A stretch of 64,000 nucleotides of DNA from Flectonema sp. DT1601 (taxonomy: Eukaryota; Euglenozoa; Diplonemea; Diplonemida; Diplonemidae), in assembly GCA_964019425.1 (NCBI GenBank), contig OZ025783.1, positions 1,488,001 to 1,552,000 of the forward strand, given 5' to 3'. Numbering within the stretch: position 1 is the first letter of the stretch; the number at the start of each line of letters is the position of its first letter. The translations under genes were made by a program, and so were the position numbers. Under the pieces are notes generated by a model that worked only from the letters and a program-made list of their open reading frames with translations, ran no database searches and was not told where the DNA came from. This document shows, piece after piece, positions 63,073 through 64,000 of this stretch.

Positions 63073-64000
63073 ATGAGGGCTCTAGCAGTGTCTGCACTGC
63101 TTGTTGGATGTTCTGCTGACATGTGGCAAGGAATCAGAGACGGTATTGATACTTGGTCAAACTTAAAGTACAACACTCACTTTGCTGTTAATGTTGGAGA
63201 CAAGACTGGAAGAAAATTTGTTTACAATGTTGGTAACACAACTATGAACACGAGAATGGCTGCCGCATCTACATCAAAGTGGCCATCAGCAGCCATGATC
63301 AGTAACGTTGTGAATGCTGGTCACATGTCGTACGATGACAAGGCTTCAAAGTATTTACCATGGTGGACAACAAACATTAGTGATACGAGAGTTAACATTA
63401 CTTTGAAACAAATGTTATCATTCACTGATGGTTATCAGGAAGACAAGTTTCCTGCATGCTCTGCAAATGAGTCTGTTCCATTACTTGAATGCGCGCAGAA
63501 GTTATATGAAATGACACCGCACACTGCGATTCCCGGAACCACTTGGAAGTACCTGGAATGTCATTATCAGTTTGCTGGTGCCATGGCGTCAGCTGCTACT
63601 GGAATGAATATGCATGAGTTGTATGAAAAGTTTTTATTCAAACCTTTTGGAATGGTAAACACAACTTACGGAACTCCTCCATACCTCAACCCTCAACTAG
63701 CTGCTGGTATGACTTCAACTGGTAATGATTACGAAAGATATCTTCAGGCAATCTTAAAGAACACCGTCCTACCGAAGACAATTACTGACATAATGGAAAC
63801 TGACTACACAGCTCCTCCAGTATCCCCAACTGGTATGTTCTTTGGTCACTACTGTATGGGTAATTTCTTTGAGTGCTACGGATACACGATTGGAATGAAC
63901 ATTTCACAACCGCGTGTCATTCCAGAACGTTGCGCTGTTGAGAAGATTCACTCTGACCCAGGACTTTGGGGATGGTTTCCAATTATGGACAGATCACGAG
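63073..64000 (+). CDS. Secreted serine hydrolase, beta-lactamase/esterase fold (3' end outside window)
   Basis: The frame from ATG 63073 stays open to the end of the window (309 codons shown). It begins with a short hydrophobic signal (MRALAVSALLVGCSA) that happens to resemble a bacterial lipobox, Cys at 13. The S-x-x-K nucleophile motif is STSK at 66-69. It is followed by YDDKASKYLPWW and ITLKQMLSFTDGY, which match the class C beta-lactamase/penicillin-binding family (typical ..VTL..LLsHtsG.). YHYQFAGAM-like sequence (here CHYQFAGAM) occupies the Y-x-N position, FGM..T.Y and AAGMTSTGNDYERYL follow. Family members in eukaryotes are mostly esterases or peptidases, not antibiotic-resistance enzymes. 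Several NxT/NxS sites fit secretion. Leader acceptor ends at 63051. Confidence 0.85.
   Translation, partial: MRALAVSALLVGCSADMWQGIRDGIDTWSNLKYNTHFAVNVGDKTGRKFVYNVGNTTMNTRMAAASTSKWPSAAMISNVVNAGHMSYDDKASKYLPWWTTNISDTRVNITLKQMLSFTDGYQEDKFPACSANESVPLLECAQKLYEMTPHTAIPGTTWKYLECHYQFAGAMASAATGMNMHELYEKFLFKPFGMVNTTYGTPPYLNPQLAAGMTSTGNDYERYLQAILKNTVLPKTITDIMETDYTAPPVSPTGMFFGHYCMGNFFECYGYTIGMNISQPRVIPERCAVEKIHSDPGLWGWFPIMDRSR

Noticed and set aside
1-64000. Transposons, retroelements, viral genes, CRISPR arrays, rRNA
   Set aside because: No transposase, reverse transcriptase, integrase, capsid, terminal repeats, CRISPR repeats or rRNA sequence recognised in the window.

Overview
The window is nuclear DNA from a microbial eukaryote (protist). 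The genes are typically eukaryotic: a USP25/28-type deubiquitinase, BORC subunit 8, MFSD12, a HECT ligase, RPL27, an ERV/PDI hybrid and a bifunctional ATIC. Short spliceosomal introns are visible and the code is standard, with TAA, TAG and TGA all used as stops. Base composition is strongly split: coding regions are moderate in GC, while intergenic DNA is full of A and T homopolymers. I cannot name the lineage. All 22 genes I can support lie on the + strand. Nearly every start codon has a pyrimidine-rich tract plus AG roughly 10-60 nt upstream. This is what polycistronic transcription with spliced-leader trans-splicing would look like (as in euglenozoans or dinoflagellates), but no leader RNA gene is visible here.

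Layout. 1-1306: C-terminal part of a USP deubiquitinase. 2.4-7.97 kb: RRM protein, SufS-type cysteine desulfurase, a GC-rich secreted protein, a two-pass membrane protein. 8.6-20 kb: BORCS8, a CAS1/RWA O-acetyltransferase, a coiled-coil/CH/EF-hand cytoskeletal protein, ATIC, a tiny membrane protein, MFSD12. 20-24.7 kb: gene-free, homopolymer-rich. 24.7-32.6 kb: a TPR/pseudokinase/HECT protein, two tandem RPL27 genes in a near-identical ~0.84 kb repeat, and a PAM2-bearing, apparently dead TENT4-like nucleotidyltransferase. 32.6-42.4 kb: a 9.8 kb gene desert with a few structured islands. 42.4-49.6 kb: a giant extracellular repeat protein. 50.6-55.4 kb: an ankyrin/NACHT/pentapeptide/WD40 NLR-like protein. 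55.7-64 kb: an ERV-thioredoxin (PDI-C) protein, a LolD/MacB-type ABC ATPase, an EF-hand protein, a selenoprotein-S-like protein, and a serine hydrolase (beta-lactamase fold) running off the end.

Gene structure. Eight cis-introns of 61-82 nt can be placed by frame and homology. All have GTATG donors, and most have A-rich ACAG acceptors with no pyrimidine tract, unlike the pyrimidine-rich AGs before start codons. Five lie near the 3' end of their gene.

The genes do not form an obvious pathway. Loose themes are ubiquitin and ER quality control (USP, HECT, SelS-like, PDI-C), lysosome biology (BORCS8, MFSD12) and sulfur/selenium handling (SufS-like, MFSD12, SelS-like). The most interesting items are the two-class splice-site layout, the possible Sec codon in the SelS-like gene, the pseudokinase-HECT fusion with RPxTA motifs, the PAM2 pseudo-nucleotidyltransferase, the NLR-like protein and the structured islands in the desert.
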